This document shows, one piece after another, positions 1 to 11,128 of a stretch of 64,000 bases of DNA (position 1 is its first letter; each line of letters begins with the position of its first letter). Origin of the DNA: Craterostigma plantagineum (taxonomy: Eukaryota > Streptophyta > Magnoliopsida > Lamiales > Linderniaceae); NCBI GenBank assembly GCA_027422505.1, contig JAPQWV010001597.1, forward strand, positions 16,418 to 80,417. The letters run 5' to 3'. Made by a program: the position numbers and the translations under genes. The notes beneath the pieces are model-generated. The model was given only the letters and a program-made list of their open reading frames with translations, was not told the origin of the DNA and searched no databases.

Positions 1-589
1 TCATTATTATACGCACTTTAGGCAATTTCACTTATATACATGGTCCCCAAATCATGTATTCAAAATGTTGCGGGAGGGTATGAGCACAAACAAGTAAAGT
101 CGCACTTTAATCAACTCCGTACCAATGCAAGTTAAACATGCATTCAAAATGTGCGAATATATAATTTAATTTTTAATTTGTTTATTTATTTTATTTTTTT
201 TCTATTATTATTATTATTATTTTTAATTGTATATTTTAATAGTACTATTAATATGGAGTCAGATTATTTTGCTACGATCATCGTCATGCCTAAAATTTCA
301 CAAGACATTTGAAAGGATCACATACCGTCGAGTCATGTCGTCAAACTTAAAGAGTCATAAGTTCATAGAATGATCCATTTCGACAACTGTTACTGGGTTC
401 ACTCTAGCACTCAATTATTTTTGCCCTGGAATGATTATATTTATATTATCCAAGTCAACACAAGCAATCTTAAGTCAATTTACCTGTGATCAAGGCGAAT
501 TTAATCAGTTCACTTTTGCGAGAGACTGTGAAGGTTTTATTTTGCTCTGACTAAGAAGGGAAAGATAGTTTTGGATTTGGGGACCATCT
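1..589. other. unassigned AT-rich sequence, no gene
   Basis: I see no coding region or recognisable domain here. The segment is AT-rich, with a TTATTATTATT low-complexity run near 195-225. The RNase H domain expected downstream of the copia RT in the next feature is absent, so the copia element is broken near 560-600 and this is different, unidentified DNA. Confidence 0.5.
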
Positions 590-1440
590 TCGAGCTGCCT
601 GACTTGAAATCCTAGGAAGAATTGCATCTCTCCCATGTGGATCATTTCGAACTTACTCTTCATGAGATCTTCAAACTTCCTGCAAAGCCTTGGATTTGTT
701 GAATCGAAAATGATGTAGTCGACGTAGACTTGGACGACCATCAAATCCTTGTCTTGCCATTTGATGAAGAGCGTCGTATAGATTGTTCCTCGATATATCC
801 AGATTTTACGAGGAAGTCACTCAAGACATCGTACCAAGCACGCGGGGCTGTGTTCGGGATGTTCTTGATGAACGAAGCCGTCTGGCTGAGCGACATAGAC
901 TTCTTATTTAAGTACGCCGTTGAGGAAAGCGGTTTTAACGTCCATTTGATAAGCCTTGCAGTCCTTGTGAGCCGCATAAGCCAATAAGAGACGAATGGCT
1001 TCAATCCGGACAACAGGAGCATATGTTTCGTCGTAGACAATACCTTCCTGTTGGTTGTATCCATTTGCAACTAATCGTGCCTTGTTCCTAATCACCTCGC
1101 CATCTTCATTCTTTTGTTCCTTAATACCCGTTTGTTCCGATGATAGTTTTCCCATGCGGGCGGGGTACTAATTTCCACACTTGAAGACGTTCGTAGTGGT
1201 TAATTTCCTCTTGCATTGCAATTATCCAATCCGGGTCTTGTAGTGCGTTTGCTACCTTAGTAGGTTCGTTTTGGCTTAAGAAGGAGCTGAAAATACTGTG
1301 TTGATGCCTTGTCCTTACTCCGCTTGAAAGATCGCCAATTATCTGATCAACAGGGTGGGCTCTAGTCCACTTGCGCTCATGTGGCAAGGCTGAAGAAGAT
1401 GCATCCGCCATTTGTGGGTCTAGATTTCCAATGATCTTCG
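505..1440 (-). pseudogene. copia 1 reverse transcriptase, broken
   Basis: The reverse transcriptase domain is spread over at least three frames. It begins with LQDPDWIIAMQEEINHYE-type sequence near 1,240. The block [16 protein letters not shown] and the motif [15 protein letters not shown] (both 904-1155) carry the first catalytic aspartate region. APRAWYDVL lies near 820. The catalytic YVDD box reads YVDY (near 720), so the second aspartate is lost. FFLGFQVRQ follows, and then the reading departs from copia sequence near 590. Copia RT would normally continue into RNase H, which is absent. Frameshifts plus the active-site change make this a pseudogene. Confidence 0.9.
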
Positions 1441-1757
1441 ATTGTTCATTTGTGTGAGGAAGTTCCAAATCAGCATTTGGAGGGAGCGACTCTGATGATT
1501 CTTCCTCAACACTCATGATAGGTTCTTCATTATTCTGTGGCAAATCTGAATCGGGTGAGGTAGGGACAATTGAAGAACTTGGTACATCGGCCTCGTCGGG
1601 TGTATGGTTGACGTTAACTGGCGGATGTAATGGCTCAAAGAGGGAATCCAAGTCTTCTAACACAAGTCTCAGAGCTTCGTCTGGCGGTGATTGCTGATTT
1701 GTTGCCATCTTCTGTTGGTTTTGTGCCAACACACCAGTGAATACGGGTTCTGAGGTG
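1441..1757 (-). pseudogene. copia 1 integrase-RT linker, low complexity
   Basis: This acidic, Ser/Pro-rich linker joins the integrase C-terminus to RT in copia polyproteins (part of the 203-residue reading at 1121-1732). It has no catalytic motifs. It is continuous in frame with the start of RT, which supports its assignment. Such linkers diverge quickly between families. Confidence 0.7.
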
Positions 1758-2930
1758 TTATTTCAGAAGCCAACGGGTTGAGCACGGGTCCTGAATTGAT
1801 GTGAGAAGCCATTTCTGCCACTTCATGGAAAGTGACATTATAGCTTTCCTTAATTGTTCGGTTGGACTTGATGTATACTCGGTACGCTTTTGATGTTGTA
1901 GAATACCCGACGAAAGTTGCCTCGATGCTTTAGGGTCGAACTTAGCACGGTGCTCTCTGTCGTTCGCCACAAAGCACTTGCACCCGAAGACTTTAAGAAA
2001 TGAGATGTTGGGCACTCTGTTATTCACAATCTCGTACGGAGTCTTTTTGAACCGTTTGTGAACCACCGTCCTGTTTGGGTAAAACAGGCGGTATTAACTA
2101 CTTCAGCCCTAAGAATGTGTGGAAGTCCGGAATGGATCAGCATTGTACGAGCGGCTTTCACTAGGGTTTTATTTTTCCTTTCAACGACCCATTTTGTTGA
2201 GGCGTTTTTGCGGCTGAGAATTGTTGACTAATTCCAAGCTTCTAATAAAACTCACTGAGATGTTTATTCTTGAACTCAGTGCCGTTGTCTGTTCGAATAA
2301 CTTGAATAGTCTGTTGCAGCAGATTTGAGTAGTGTTCATAAAGTTGATAATCAAGTCCCCTGTCTCATCTTTGGTTCAGAGGAAAATTGTCCAACTGTAG
2401 CGACAGAAATCATCGACGATCACTAGCACATACTTGCGTCCATTGATACTTTGTGTTTGCATTGGCCCACAAAGGTCCATATGGATTAGTTCCAATTGTC
2501 GAGAAGTAGACGCAACTATCTTGACATGATGAGACGCTCGCTTCATCTTTCCTAATTGGCATGCCGAACATTGATGCTCCTTTTGTAGTAGTATAGCTGG
2601 AAGACCGTGAACCAACTTTTCCGTAGAAAGGCGTTGGAGAGCTTTCATATTCAGATGAGACAGTCGTTGATGCCATAAGTTGTTCCTCTGTAAATCAATC
2701 TGAGAGATGAGACATACAGCTGTCGAGGACCGCACAGACGTTAGGTTGATCGTGTAAAGATTGGATTTCCGAAGTCCATAGAGGAGTTCTGTGTCCTGAT
2801 TGTCCAAAATGCTGCACCGGTCAGCGTGAAAGACCACTTGACATCCCTTATAATAGAATTGGCATATGCTGAACAAGTTATGGCGGAGGCCTTCAACATA
2901 AGAGACATCTTTTATTGTCAGATTGTCCAA
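1758..2930 (-). pseudogene. copia 1 integrase, broken
   Basis: The integrase would insert retrotransposon cDNA. The GAG-pre-integrase zinc-binding part lies at 2376-2930: NLWHQRLSHLNMKALQRL is followed by CSACQLGKMKR, giving the HHCC pattern. The first catalytic aspartate is in ELIHMDLCGPMQ. The catalytic core is interrupted between about 2070 and 2370 by stops and a frame change. The C-terminal part (1758-2066) keeps KKTPYEIVNNRVPNISFLKV and FGCKCFVAND, typical of copia integrase ends. The last catalytic motif region is degraded. Confidence 0.88.
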
Positions 2931-3080
2931 AATAATGTCCCCACATCCAGGAATGGGAGCTGATCATTATTTCCGAATCTGACTTTACCGTGGTCGGTCT
3001 TTGTATGTGCTCAGCAGCTCTTGTTTTCCAGTCATGTGTGTGGAGCAACCAGAGTCGAGATACCACACATGATGGATCTG
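2931..3080 (-). pseudogene. copia 1 aspartic protease fragment
   Basis: On the minus strand HVWYLDSGCSTHMTG is readable at about 3075-3025. It contains the D-S-G catalytic triad of retroviral-type aspartic proteases, which process the gag-pol polyprotein. A stop follows about 15 codons later and the downstream part continues in another frame (KVRFGNND near 2975). This fits its position directly before integrase. Confidence 0.8.
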
Positions 3081-4812
3081 CAAAAACAAGTTAGAGAGCT
3101 TTAGGTACCTATTTAAGCATGGATCGTTTCAGATTAGCAGATTTAATAGGTTCAGATATGATTCCTAAATTATTACTTGAGGGAGTTCTAATGACCCATA
3201 TCACTTTCGTAGAAGTCGTTTTGGGTGTTGCCTCTTTAGGTGACATGGCCTTTTTTGGCTTTTGTCGTCATAGGCGGAGATTTAGGAACCCATTTGGTTG
3301 AGCCTTGCAGGGAAGGTTAATTTCAACACGTACAAATGCTTTGGTAGGCTTGTGTGAGGAAAATATCTTTTCTTTTGATAATCTCCTAAGGTGCTTGGGG
3401 GACTCGATCTTTACAGGATACCTTAGGTGAGTACAAGCATGTACGACGCCATAAGCTTTCATTATGGCTGGATCTTGTTTCCTACGAGTCTTCCTAGTGG
3501 CATTTGTTTCAGAATGATTAATTTTAACTTTAGATGTATAGCCTATTTCGAAATTAGTGCTTCTAAAAATGGTAGCTTGTAGAGTACATGTAGAGGCAAT
3601 TATTTGAAGCGGGGAAATGGCTCTTTTATTTCTACGAGTGTCATTTATTCGTACAGAAGGAGTAGCATTCTTAAGCATACTCAAATCTACTTGCTCCTTC
3701 TTAAGACTAGACACTATCGCCTTCGATTCTAGTGCTTGTCCTACGCTCCCTGTAGACGTAGGTAAAGTAACTTTAGTCTTAGCACTTTTAACAGAATTAT
3801 TAATGCACTTTTTATCTTTGGAAGGTGATTTGGGAGGATGAGGAAGCCTTGAGATTCTCCATCTCTTTTAAGAACTTTTTCTTTTCAGCTTCGAATTTTC
3901 TCTTTCTTTTCTAATTTTGCTTGGGATTCCTCTATCTACTTTATTACATGAGGTTTGTAGAGAGAATTTTTATAATGAGCGTCTTTGGCTTCCTCGAGGA
4001 CTGTTTGAGGGTCAGGAAGTTGAAGTAGGTCAGTGACAGGTGTTAATGACGGTTTCATATTTCTTTCTCTTTCATTTAGCGCATTGTAGTCAAAGGGGAT
4101 CTCAGGCCCATGTGAGGCTTTTCTCATAGATGAATCAAAATTATTTTGGTACGTCGATTCAGTAAATTCTCTAAGAGAGGTTACTCCTAACCCATGTGCT
4201 TAATATCATATATTTCTTTCTTCCGTAGAACACGTGGGTTAGTGAAACCTAAGCCATCTTTTGGATTACAGAAATCTACATCCTTGGGCCGATTTAGAAA
4301 TATAGTTTGTTCGGATTGTCCCCTACGCGTAACAATATCATCTAATTTCTTTATGTTAGCATATAGTTTCTTGCGTTCCTCACCTAGGAGAGCATAATTA
4401 TTTTCTACCGTCAGTATGGCTGGCTTGACAGGCATCTAGTTCTTTAATAAGCTCACTAGCCTTAGCATTTGATATTTCTAATTGAGCTTCTAAGTTAGTG
4501 ATATTAGTGGTAGCTTCGGTTATCCTACAATTCAAGGTGTCTTTCTCGTTGAGATTCCTAACCAAGCAATTGTAGTTATTTGCTAGCCTATCTTCTAATT
4601 CCTTAATCTTTTCGCCATGCTGTCCTAATTGAGGTTGACTAGTCTCTTTAGAATGTAGGCTCCTAGTAAGTTCTTCTATTTTAGCACTAGAGCTCCTAAC
4701 TGATTCGAGACTATTTACCCTTTCCAGAGACCTAGAAAATCCTTTACTTCCTTAATACTTTTCAGCTCACGTTTCATTTTAGCATATTGTTTTTTATATG
4801 AATCTAACATGG
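3081..4812 (-). pseudogene. copia 1 gag-protease spacer, coiled-coil-like remnants
   Basis: About 1.7 kb separates the zinc knuckle from the protease. It holds degraded reading fragments at 3268-3714, 3936-4127, 4187-4435 and 4440-4800. The last is rich in Leu, Glu, Lys and Asn in heptad-like spacing, consistent with a coiled coil. The middle contains KDVDFCNPKDGLGFTNP, a segment I recognise only as recurrent in long copia polyproteins. The function of this spacer is unknown to me. A similar coiled-coil segment sits at the same place in the copia element at 45,516-55,283. Confidence 0.6.
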
Positions 4813-5235
4813 TCAATAATGTGGAGTAGAGTCTACCTCTTGTGACGAAGTGGATGCGTCATCTTCGTCCGTCCTGTTATCCAGGCGGGCCATGAGAGCT
4901 GGATTCTCTTCTCCGGAATCGGATGTGTCTTCGAGCCAGTGGTCCAGCTCTGCCATGAGAGCTACTCCAACTTCTGCTTTGAGTGTTGGAGCTTTCTGGA
5001 GTAGTAATTTGTATCTCTCTTCTTGGGAAGAGTCTGGAAAAATGACCAGCTTCCCACAGTTGAAGCATTTGTTGGGCTCTTTGGTGTTCTTGACTTCGGA
5101 GCTCTCTGGTGCATGTTCCTTGTTTTTAGAGCTTGAGGTCCGAAGTCTGTTGGCCGAGGATGAGGACTTCTTCTTGAAATACTTCTTGCTCATCATTTGT
5201 GCGATTAATGCCAACTGCTTCCCTAGAGCCTTCAT
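4813..5235 (-). pseudogene. copia 1 gag C-terminal part with damaged zinc knuckle
   Basis: This Lys/Ser-rich segment is followed by CFNCGKLVIFPDSS. A copia nucleocapsid knuckle should be C-X2-C-X4-H-X4-C. Here the two cysteines are present, but the histidine and last cysteine positions read I and S, so RNA-binding zinc coordination should be lost. It lies directly downstream of the UBN2-type gag domain and upstream of the coiled-coil spacer. Confidence 0.8.
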
Positions 5236-5353
5236 GCTTGGCTCGACGTCTGATTATGTAGCTCCTTCTGACTCAGATGAGGATGGAGGCCTAACGATCT
5301 TCTCTTTGCGAGACTTTGTTCCACGCTTCTCTGAGACAAGAGCAACTATGTCT

Positions 5354-6045
5354 TCAATCCGCTTGCCCTTCTGCTCTCTTTGAGTACGCTAACGTCTTCC
5401 TCGTGGGCGAGATTATCGAAGACGGCGTGGATATCCAACTCTTCCAGATCCTTATTTGTCTAAGTTGAGTGGATAACTTTTTCAAGGCCGAGGACAGCGA
5501 GGATAGAAATCTAATATTAGTCTCCATGTTGGTTTTCGAGATTTCTGTCTTTCTCATCTCATTGAGAAGAGTGAGGTATCTTTGGTACACATCGTATAGG
5601 CTCTCCTCCAGCTTTGCTTTGAAGGAGTCATAGGCAGTGAGAATATTCACCTTTTTGGCCTTGATGCCAACTTGCGTCCTCTGCATCATCCTATGCAATT
5701 CATCCCACATTTAGCCGTTGGAAGACTGTCTATCTGTCTATAGATGTCGTTAGGGATGCCTTGCATGAGTGTGTTCATGTCTATCAGATCAGCCTTAGCG
5801 CCGGATCTCTCGTCGATTGAATATTCCCTAGGCTCCTGCCTAGTAGCGGGAATTTGAGGAGTAACCGTGTCATCACCGGCTACATTTACCCAGAATTGTG
5901 TGGGCCCTTCTTCGAGTGATTTTAGCAGATTTTCGGCTTGATCTTTTAGAGCTATGAAGTTTAGGAAACGGCTTCGCCATACTGTGTATTCGCCGCGTTG
6001 CAAGATTGGTGGACGGTTGTCATTTCCTAGCGAGTAAGCATCCAT
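5354..6045 (-). pseudogene. copia 1 gag (UBN2-type capsid domain)
   Basis: The gag start is the ATG at 6045, giving MDAYSLGNDNRPPILQRGEY and then VWRSRFLNFI, typical of copia gag N-termini. The frame runs to 5686 and continues, shifted, at 5354-5710 as WDELHRMMQRTQVGIKAK and the YDSFKAKLEESLYDVYQRY region. Together they match the UBN2/gag-polypeptide family that forms the retrotransposon capsid. One frame change near 5,700 separates the halves. The start follows a leader of about 1.05 kb from the LTR. Confidence 0.85.
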
Positions 6046-7110
6046 CTCTTCTTTTTGTTGTTGAAGAAGGATCTTCGTTCGTTGTTTTGATGGGTTTGAG
6101 TGATGTTATGTGCTTTACAAAAAGCAAATTAGTTAGTAGCGTTTGATAATAAAGCAGTCCAGAATTATCTTCGAATCTATCTTTTAGATTTTCGATCGAA
6201 AATAATTCAGTCGGAATAAGATGTACGTCACTGTTCTTGTGCTAGAATGAGTGTCAGCGAGAAAATTTACGAGCGAGAAAAATTTGTTCAAAACTTTCGA
6301 TCGAGAAAAATCCTTTAATCGTGAATTGATTTCGATAGCAAGAAACAGTACTTAAAGTAAGTTCCTTGCTTAGTCAAAATATATTCATTGACTGAAAAGT
6401 TTTTCGATCGTAAGTAATTTTCGATTGGTCAAACTTTATAAGTTTTGACCAAAAATTTTCGACGGTAAGTTTTGCGAGCGGAAAGGTCAAAATTGGTCTT
6501 CGTCGAATTAGTTTTTTCGCTAGATTTTGCTCGAGTAATTTTTTTTACTAAAAATCGTTCTTAGTGAAGACGGTTTTAGTGCTGACTTAGTGCTCTGACC
6601 GATAAAAATTTTCGCGCGGAGTTTTGCGATCGAGAAATTTCTTCGATCGAATACTTTTGCGAGAAAAATTGAATTTCAGTGAATAAAATCAGAACCCTAA
6701 TTAACACTGATTCAACCAAAGACAATGAATTAGTCTATGAAATCGCAGGTTTTTGATCGTAATCAGATGGTTGATACGCACGAACGGACAATAAAACACA
6801 TTATGAAGCAAAACATGTCAATTTTAATCAAAATCAAACTGTGTTCAAGTTCGTTCTTCGCGCAAACAGTAACGATTCAAATTTGATTAACTCTGCTAAA
6901 ACGACAATCAAACTGCTACGAATCTAATCGCCAAAGATTTCTATAGCTAGAACAAACACAAAAACATCAAATTCAAATCAGATAAGCACAGAATTAGGCA
7001 GTTCAGATCGAAAAGCATTTTCGTGCCAAAACTGTTCTTCGCGTGAACAGTTCCAGAAAATGAAATTCGATCCGAATTCTAACCATTTCGATTCAAAACA
7101 GAACAAATCC
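6046..7110 (-). other. copia 1 leader with TCGATCG motif cluster
   Basis: Noncoding leader between primer site and gag. Its central part (about 6,180-6,680) is packed with short motifs of the kind TTTTCGATCGAAA, TTTCGATCGAGAAA and TTTTTCGATCG, many of them self-complementary. No ORF or known domain was seen. It could hold regulatory sites or fold as RNA; that is inference. Confidence 0.6.
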
Positions 7111-7122
7111 GCTCTGATACCA
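7111..7122 (-). promoter_or_regulatory. tRNA-Met primer-binding site of copia 1
   Basis: The minus strand reads TGGTATCAGAGC, complementary to the 3' end of plant initiator tRNA-Met, where minus-strand cDNA synthesis is primed. It lies two bases inside the end of the 5' LTR, as expected. Confidence 0.93.
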
Positions 7123-7124
7123 AT

Positions 7125-7421
7125 TGTTAGGTCCTCGTTTGTCAACACAATTAATCCTAGGCATGAATTCAAGGAAATCGATTAGAATGATGAAGATTGA
7201 AGTTCGATCTAAAACCTTTGATCGAAGAACCCGAGAGAGAAAACCTTTAGTGTGATAAAGTTTTGTGTGTTTCTCTCTCTAGAAATGAATTATGTAGCCT
7301 TTTGGATCAATTCTCTAATTTTCTGTATTAAGCACAATGTTTGTACAAGTATTTATACCAAACAAACTTGGTACAAGGACAACTAATGAAATCAAGCACA
7401 ATCTAAAATGTATACTCTACA
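7125..7421 (-). repeat. 5' LTR of copia 1 (about 297 bp)
   Basis: On the minus strand it starts TGTAGAGTATAC and ends CCTAACA next to the primer site, giving TG...CA termini. A TATA box, TATAAATA, lies at 7350-7357. A CTCTCTCGG-type stretch precedes the end. Beyond the outer end the sequence switches at once to gypsy pol coding DNA. The 3' LTR is not in the window, so the target duplication cannot be tested. Confidence 0.85.
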
Positions 7422-7429
7422 ATTCGGGA

Positions 7430-7950
7430 GAGAATGCAAACGGCCCAAAGTCGCCAAAAGAGCTACCTAGACAAAAGACGGTGGCCGTTGGACTTTGAGG
7501 AAGGTGATCAAGTTTTCTTAAAGGTATCACCAATGAAGGGTGTTAAACGTTTCGGATGAAAGGGAAAGCTGAGTCCGAGATATATAGGACCTTTTAAGAT
7601 TTTGAAAAGAGTCGGCGAAGTGGCGTATCAGCTAGAACTGCCGACATCACTAGCGCAAGTCCATGACGTCTTCCACGTGTCCACGTTACGGAAGTACATT
7701 CCGGACCCAAGTCATGTATTACGAGGTGAAGTGCTTCATGAACAATTGAAACCTGACTTGAGTAACGAAGAAAGGCCGGTAGAGATTTTAATGTACGAGG
7801 TGAAGCGACTTAGGAATAAGAATATCCCCCCAGTGAAAGTCTTGTGGCGAAACCAGATGCTGGAAGAAGCCACTTGGGACAAGAGATGAAGTGAGAGAGG
7901 TACCCCAAGTTGTTTCAGACGACTTAAATTTCGGGGACAAAATTTCTTTT
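7430..7950 (+). pseudogene. chromovirus (Tekay-like gypsy) integrase C-terminus with chromodomain
   Basis: The reading starts mid-integrase. RRWPLDFEEGDQVFLKVSP and [12 protein letters not shown] form the GPY/F module. [17 protein letters not shown] is a hallmark of plant Ty3/gypsy integrase ends. The tail [16 protein letters not shown] resembles the chromodomain carried by plant chromoviruses, thought to guide insertion into marked chromatin. One stop occurs near 7,558. The pol stop is at 7889, and a polypurine tract follows at the usual distance. Upstream pol is missing because copia 1 sits there. Confidence 0.9.
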
Positions 7951-7962
7951 AAGGGGGGAGGA
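7951..7962 (+). promoter_or_regulatory. polypurine tract of chromovirus
   Basis: AAGGGGGGAGGA lies immediately before the TGTAATACCCG start of the 3' LTR. It is the plus-strand priming site of reverse transcription. Confidence 0.9.
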
Positions 7963-9054
7963 TGTAATACCCGTGAAATTAATACGGGATTAGTGCATAA
8001 TTATTTTGTAATGTTCGAAAATTAATGAAGTAGATTTTTGGAAAAGCGGATTTTTAGAATTAAGCTGGAAAATAATGATTGAGCCGAAAATTAATTCATT
8101 TTTTAGAATTAAAATGGGCCGAAAATGCTTGGAAAATCCCAAGCAATAGAATAGATCAAATAATGATAGAGCCCAAATGAGGCCCAAACTTGGAGTGATT
8201 AACTAATAAAGGAAATACCCCAAATGAATTAAAGGCCCAAATAAGTTAACATAAACATGAGATTACTTAATGCAAGGGGAAATACACGTGAAGGCTAGGT
8301 CACCCTTTACTACTTAACATGAAAATAATTATTAGGGGCCAACGAATGTAACACAAAAAGGGAGAAAGAGTCGAACACAGAAGCAAAAAAAAAAAGGAAG
8401 ACCCTCAACAACAAGAAACGTTGAATAGGAAATTCAGCAACTAGGAGGTTTTAACAATTCCAAAGTCGGATAAAGGTATACAAAAGTTATTCTTGTGCTT
8501 AGTAAATTCGGCATGCTCAACATGTTTTAATATATATGTCTGATCTTGTGCTAGTAGGCATTCGAAATTCTAACATGTTTAGGAGAAGAGCAGAGAAAAG
8601 TTTTGAATAAAAGGAGAGAACGAGATTTTATTTGGGCAGCTTACGAAACTTCATAACAAAGCTTGGAGGTTAGGTAGGTGGTTTTTTGACCCCTACAAAC
8701 CGTACTACTTTCCTTCAAAATTCAGAATTTGGATGAACGGGTCATCCGAGTTCCAAAGAAACTATTTTAACGATTGTTGGAAGTTATTGTGATATGTTTG
8801 ATGTGTTATTATGTGCTTATCGGGCTCAAAATATGAGCTTTGTATTTTGATCCTGTGCTTATACGGTTTGAGTTGATGATCGTGCATGGAATTCTGGGAA
8901 ACTTAGGGTTTTATATGAAATAATTGAATATTGTATGACCAATCGGCGACTTGTAGAATCGAGCGATTTAAAATCGCGGGCAACGTTTATTTTGCGAATC
9001 GAGTATAATAGGTAGGAGAAGAATCGGCAGAATGGAGTTCGCTCATGCGTCAGA

Positions 9055-9515
9055 ATGGGCTATTGTAATATTATTACTTGTTATTATTTATTGTAATATT
9101 ATTATTTTTTTAATAATTATTTTGTAATATTATTATATGTTATTATTTTTTTGTAATATTATTATTTATTGTAAGAATTATTTAGTAATATTATTATTTG
9201 TTATTATTTTTTTTGTTATATTATTAATTTTTATAATATTTATTTTGTAATATTATTATTTGTTATTATTTTTTTGTTATAATTAATTTGTAAAATTATT
9301 CTTGTTATTATTTTTTTTGGTTATATTATTATATGTTATTATTTTTTTGTCATATTATTAATTTTTATAATATTTATTTTGTTATATTATCATATGCTAT
9401 TATTTTTTTGTTATAATTAATTTGTTATATGTTATTATTTTTTTTGTTATAATTAATTTTGTAATATTATTATATGTTATATTTTTTGTAATATTAATTT
9501 TTCAAACGTAAACAG
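9055..9515. repeat. AT-rich low-complexity block
   Basis: About 460 bp consists mostly of variants of TAATATTATTATTTGTTATTATTTTT, roughly 50-70 bp apart. It has no coding potential. It adjoins the 3' end of the mobile-domain gene and could be the end of that inserted element or slipped-strand expansion. Confidence 0.7.
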
Positions 9516-10660
9516 GTGAGACATATAAATTTTGTAATAAAAAAGTACGAGTCCGATACATAAACAAAACATAAACAAAATAAAAGAACGTCAGGGGCAT
9601 TGCGCCAACGGTCGTTCAGGTGTTCCAGCCTGTCTCCGTACTGCTCCGTATGCGTCGACCCCTCAAGCTGCATCGTAGCTAGCATATCGCTAGTCAATGT
9701 GTACATCGAGTTGTACCACTGTACACAGAAATGATACATATAAAAAGTGATTAAACATACAAATATAAAAAATCCAAATCACATTAAATTACGTACGTAG
9801 TCGGCGTGGCTGCGCGGGGGTATGCCGCCCGATGAGGATCCGGACTCTGACGAAAACAGACAAGGATGAGAATGTCGCTCATACCAGTCCATGTACCCTT
9901 CGACGGTCTCACCAAGGTACTCTGCAGACGCCCGCTTGATGTACGACAGGTTTAGGATGTATGCGTACGGGAACTGCTGCCAAGCAAATTCTGCTGCATC
10001 GCCAGAATGGTGAACCTTATACCTCGACGGGTCTGCTGGCATGACCGCCTTCTGTGGCGGACTCATCGGCGACGGGATGTGCTGCACGTAACCAAGCTGG
10101 CGCAACACTCTCGAGGGTACGTAGGGCTCAACGATATCGCGATATCGAACCCAGCCTACGAAAAGAGTCATCATGTGCCGCGCCGCTGGAACGGGACCGT
10201 ACGGCAACCAAGCAACCTGATAATCGTCCACAGTTTTTACATAATGGTCATCAGAGAAGAATATAAATTGTTAATATACCTCGCTCGCAGTCATCATGTC
10301 TGGCTGATGGCGGATATCAGTCAAACGGTGGACCGTGCGCTCGTACTGAGATACAGACCACATGCGTGATCGTGCCTGACCAGGCTCCACATGATGGGGT
10401 AGACGGAATGGGCGGAAGCATGGGAAGTACTCGTAGATCCACGCCTGTAGTAACAACAGGCACCCACCTAAACCCCTTGCATCCGCTCGGCTTGCGAGGC
10501 CAAGCTGGCGGTAGAGGTAAGCAAGAGCGGCCGAACCCCACGAGTAGCCGCTGGCAGATGGCAACGAGCTGTAGAACTCGTGCATGATATCGGGCTTCAC
10601 ACGGTTTCCGCTCTTGTCAACGAACAGCGTCGACCCCAATAGAATCCACAGCTAAGCGAT
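9494..10660 (-). pseudogene. plant mobile domain (MAIN-like) gene, partial
   Basis: This belongs to the plant mobile domain family, found in MAIN/MAIL proteins and in transposons; its molecular function there is uncertain. Exon A (about 10,660-10,280) has STLFVDKSGNRV, YSWGSAALAYLYRQLGLASR and LLLQAWIYEYFP. A 63-bp intron (10,279-10,217) has GT-AG ends. Exon B (10,216 to about 9,797) begins VAWLPYGP and holds DIVEPYVPSRVLRQLGYVQ with IPSP. A second intron leads to exon C from 9,718 (WYNSMYTLTSDMLATMQ). The N-terminal domain start is degraded, so it is partial. It lies inside the gypsy LTR and was probably carried in by a transposon. Confidence 0.85.
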
Positions 10661-10750
10661 GCCTGGAACCCCGCCGGCTGACCCTCCCGCATCCTCTGCA
10701 TCACGTCTTTTGACGCGACCCCACCGCCTCTCCAACAACCCCTCAGCACG

Positions 10751-11128
10751 CCTGATAATCATTCACAGTTTTTTACATAATGGTCATCAGAGAAGAATAT
10801 AAATTGTTAATATACCTCGCTCGCAGTCATCATGTCTAGCTGATGGCGGATATCAGTCAAACGGTGACCGTGCGCTCGTACTGAGATACAGACCACATGC
10901 GTGATCGTGCCTGACCAGGCTCCACATGATGGGGTAGACGGTGTGGGCGGAAGCATGGGAAGTACTCGTAGATCCACGCCTGGTAGTAACGACAGGCACC
11001 CAGCTAAACCCCTTGCATCCGCTCGGCTTGCGAGGCCAAGCTGGCGGTAGAGGTAAGCAAGAGCGGTCGAACCCACGAGTAGCCGCTGGCAGATGGCAGT
11101 GAGCGGTCCGTGCATGATATCGGGCCTG
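10751..11128 (-). repeat. direct duplication of the mobile-domain exon
   Basis: Bases 10,751-11,128 repeat 10,216-10,598 in the same orientation with a few substitutions and small indels. The copy includes the short intron and the exon A coding sequence (again YRQLGLASRADARG). The spacing of the two copies is about 535 bp. The second copy has frame damage, so only the first could have been read with exon B. Confidence 0.88.

Larger units (their letters stand above)
590..7421 (-). mobile_element. Ty1/copia retrotransposon 1, 5' part (LTR to RT)
   Basis: Read on the minus strand the order is 5' LTR (7421-7125), primer-binding site, leader, gag (6045-4813), coiled-coil spacer, protease, integrase and reverse transcriptase. 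Protease-integrase-RT order is diagnostic of Ty1/copia. RNase H and the 3' LTR are missing from the window. Several frameshifts and stops break every domain, so the copy is dead. Its 5' LTR directly abuts gypsy integrase coding sequence at about 7430, which suggests that it inserted into an older chromovirus. The gypsy sequence expected on its far side is not in the window. Confidence 0.9.

Noticed and set aside
3617..3841. Plus-strand ORF
   Set aside because: It is antisense to the copia 1 gag-protease spacer and has no independent support.
7111..7122. tRNA-Met gene fragment
   Set aside because: Only the 12-bp complement of the tRNA 3' end is present beside an LTR, so it is a primer-binding site, not a tRNA gene. 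No full tRNA or rRNA gene was found in the window.
10007..10587. Plus-strand ORFs of 70-120 codons
   Set aside because: They are shadows of the minus-strand plant-mobile-domain exons, which carry family-specific motifs and splice sites.
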